Source: Datnioides undecimradiatus
Lineage: Eukaryota > Chordata > Actinopteri > Lobotiformes > Datnioididae
DNA: 64,000 bases
Direction: 5' to 3'
Assembly: GCA_008933995.1 (NCBI GenBank)
Contig: WARS01004318.1
Span: 83,501-147,500, forward strand
In this document: piece by piece, positions 63,983 through 64,000 of the stretch
Layout of the letters: each line of letters opens with the position of its first letter
Numbering within the stretch: position 1 is the stretch's first letter
The notes under the pieces: model-generated
The model's database searches: none
What the model saw: the letters and a program-made list of their open reading frames with translations, nothing else
Told to the model about the DNA's origin: nothing
Made by a program: the position numbers and the translations under genes

Positions 63983-64000
63983 CTTTAGCTCGGGGGTATT
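62102..64000 (-). CDS. atxn2l: atxn2l, ataxin-2-like protein (C-terminal exons only)
   Basis: Visible minus-strand exons: 64000-63983 (partial), 63902-63736, 63492-63360, 62866-62754, a 3' penultimate exon starting at 62680 and ending near 62348, and 62160-62102 with the stop. All phases agree. The product is the low-complexity Pro/Gln/His/Gly-rich C-terminus of the ataxin-2 family: PVVAQRPEHHPSS, SYLQYGQLIQAMPPHYHGQ, QASYTMQGYGL, PPVMLHYVPSQQ, PPHFYIGPPQ and the end QAVQVQAHPSQQ. ATXN2L rather than ATXN2 is favoured by linkage to lat/spns1 (both at human 16p11.2). ATXN2L associates with stress granules, P-bodies and PABP; the Lsm, LsmAD and PAM2 parts lie beyond the right edge. If the last intron is retained, the frame stops after three more codons at 62339, giving a shorter alternative C-terminus. 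Its 3' end meets the lat 3' end tail-to-tail. Confidence 0.93.
63948..63980. repeat. Dinucleotide repeat directly after an atxn2l donor (CA in sense)
   Basis: (GT)n on plus, (CA)n in the atxn2l transcript, beginning about three bases past the donor GTAC at 63982. Confidence 0.95.

Overview
The window is nuclear DNA from a bony (teleost, probably percomorph-like) fish. The evidence is intron-split genes with GT/AG junctions whose joined exons give teleost-like orthologues of human proteins. There are also many CA/TG microsatellites, a Tc1-type DD34E transposon, decayed non-LTR retrotransposons and fish-type interspersed repeats. I see no prokaryotic features, CRISPR arrays, rRNA or tRNA genes. 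I re-read the splice junctions base by base. Every model given as complete joins in frame from ATG to stop.

Layout. (1) 1-14510: mxra7, minus strand, 3' end outside the window, with a large intron 1 and an exon made of Glu-Pro repeats. (2) 18178-22761: jmjd6, minus, 402 aa, with all catalytic residues in human register. An almost 1-kb satellite lies in its third intron. (3) 23417-24936: mettl23, plus, divergent from jmjd6 across a 655-bp shared promoter. (4) 27303-27647: nupr1, minus, convergent with mettl23. (5) 32595-36438: sgf29, plus, with a Tc1 element nested inside another repeat in intron 7. (6) 37336-40023: nfatc2ip, plus. (7) 44495-49743: spns1, plus, with a probable non-coding first exon near 41.4-41.6 kb and a CLEAR-type E-box upstream. 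(8) 56330-60112: lat, plus. (9) 62102-64000: atxn2l, minus, 3' part only, tail-to-tail with lat.

The left half (mxra7-jmjd6-mettl23) matches the gene order of human 17q25.1. The right half (nupr1-sgf29, nfatc2ip-spns1-lat, atxn2l) matches human 16p11.2. The window therefore holds the junction of two ancestral blocks, between mettl23 and nupr1. The genes do not form a pathway. They cover chromatin and RNA regulation (jmjd6, mettl23, sgf29, nupr1, atxn2l), SUMO-like adaptor function (nfatc2ip), lysosomal transport (spns1) and T-cell signalling (lat).

The most interesting signal I found is at exon borders. Sense-strand TG repeats sit directly against four splice acceptors (jmjd6 exon 5, sgf29 exon 8, nfatc2ip exons 6 and 9). 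jmjd6 exon 5 also has a complementary CA repeat just past its donor. This arrangement could drive TDP-43-type or RNA-fold-dependent exon skipping. No wholly unknown gene system was recognised.
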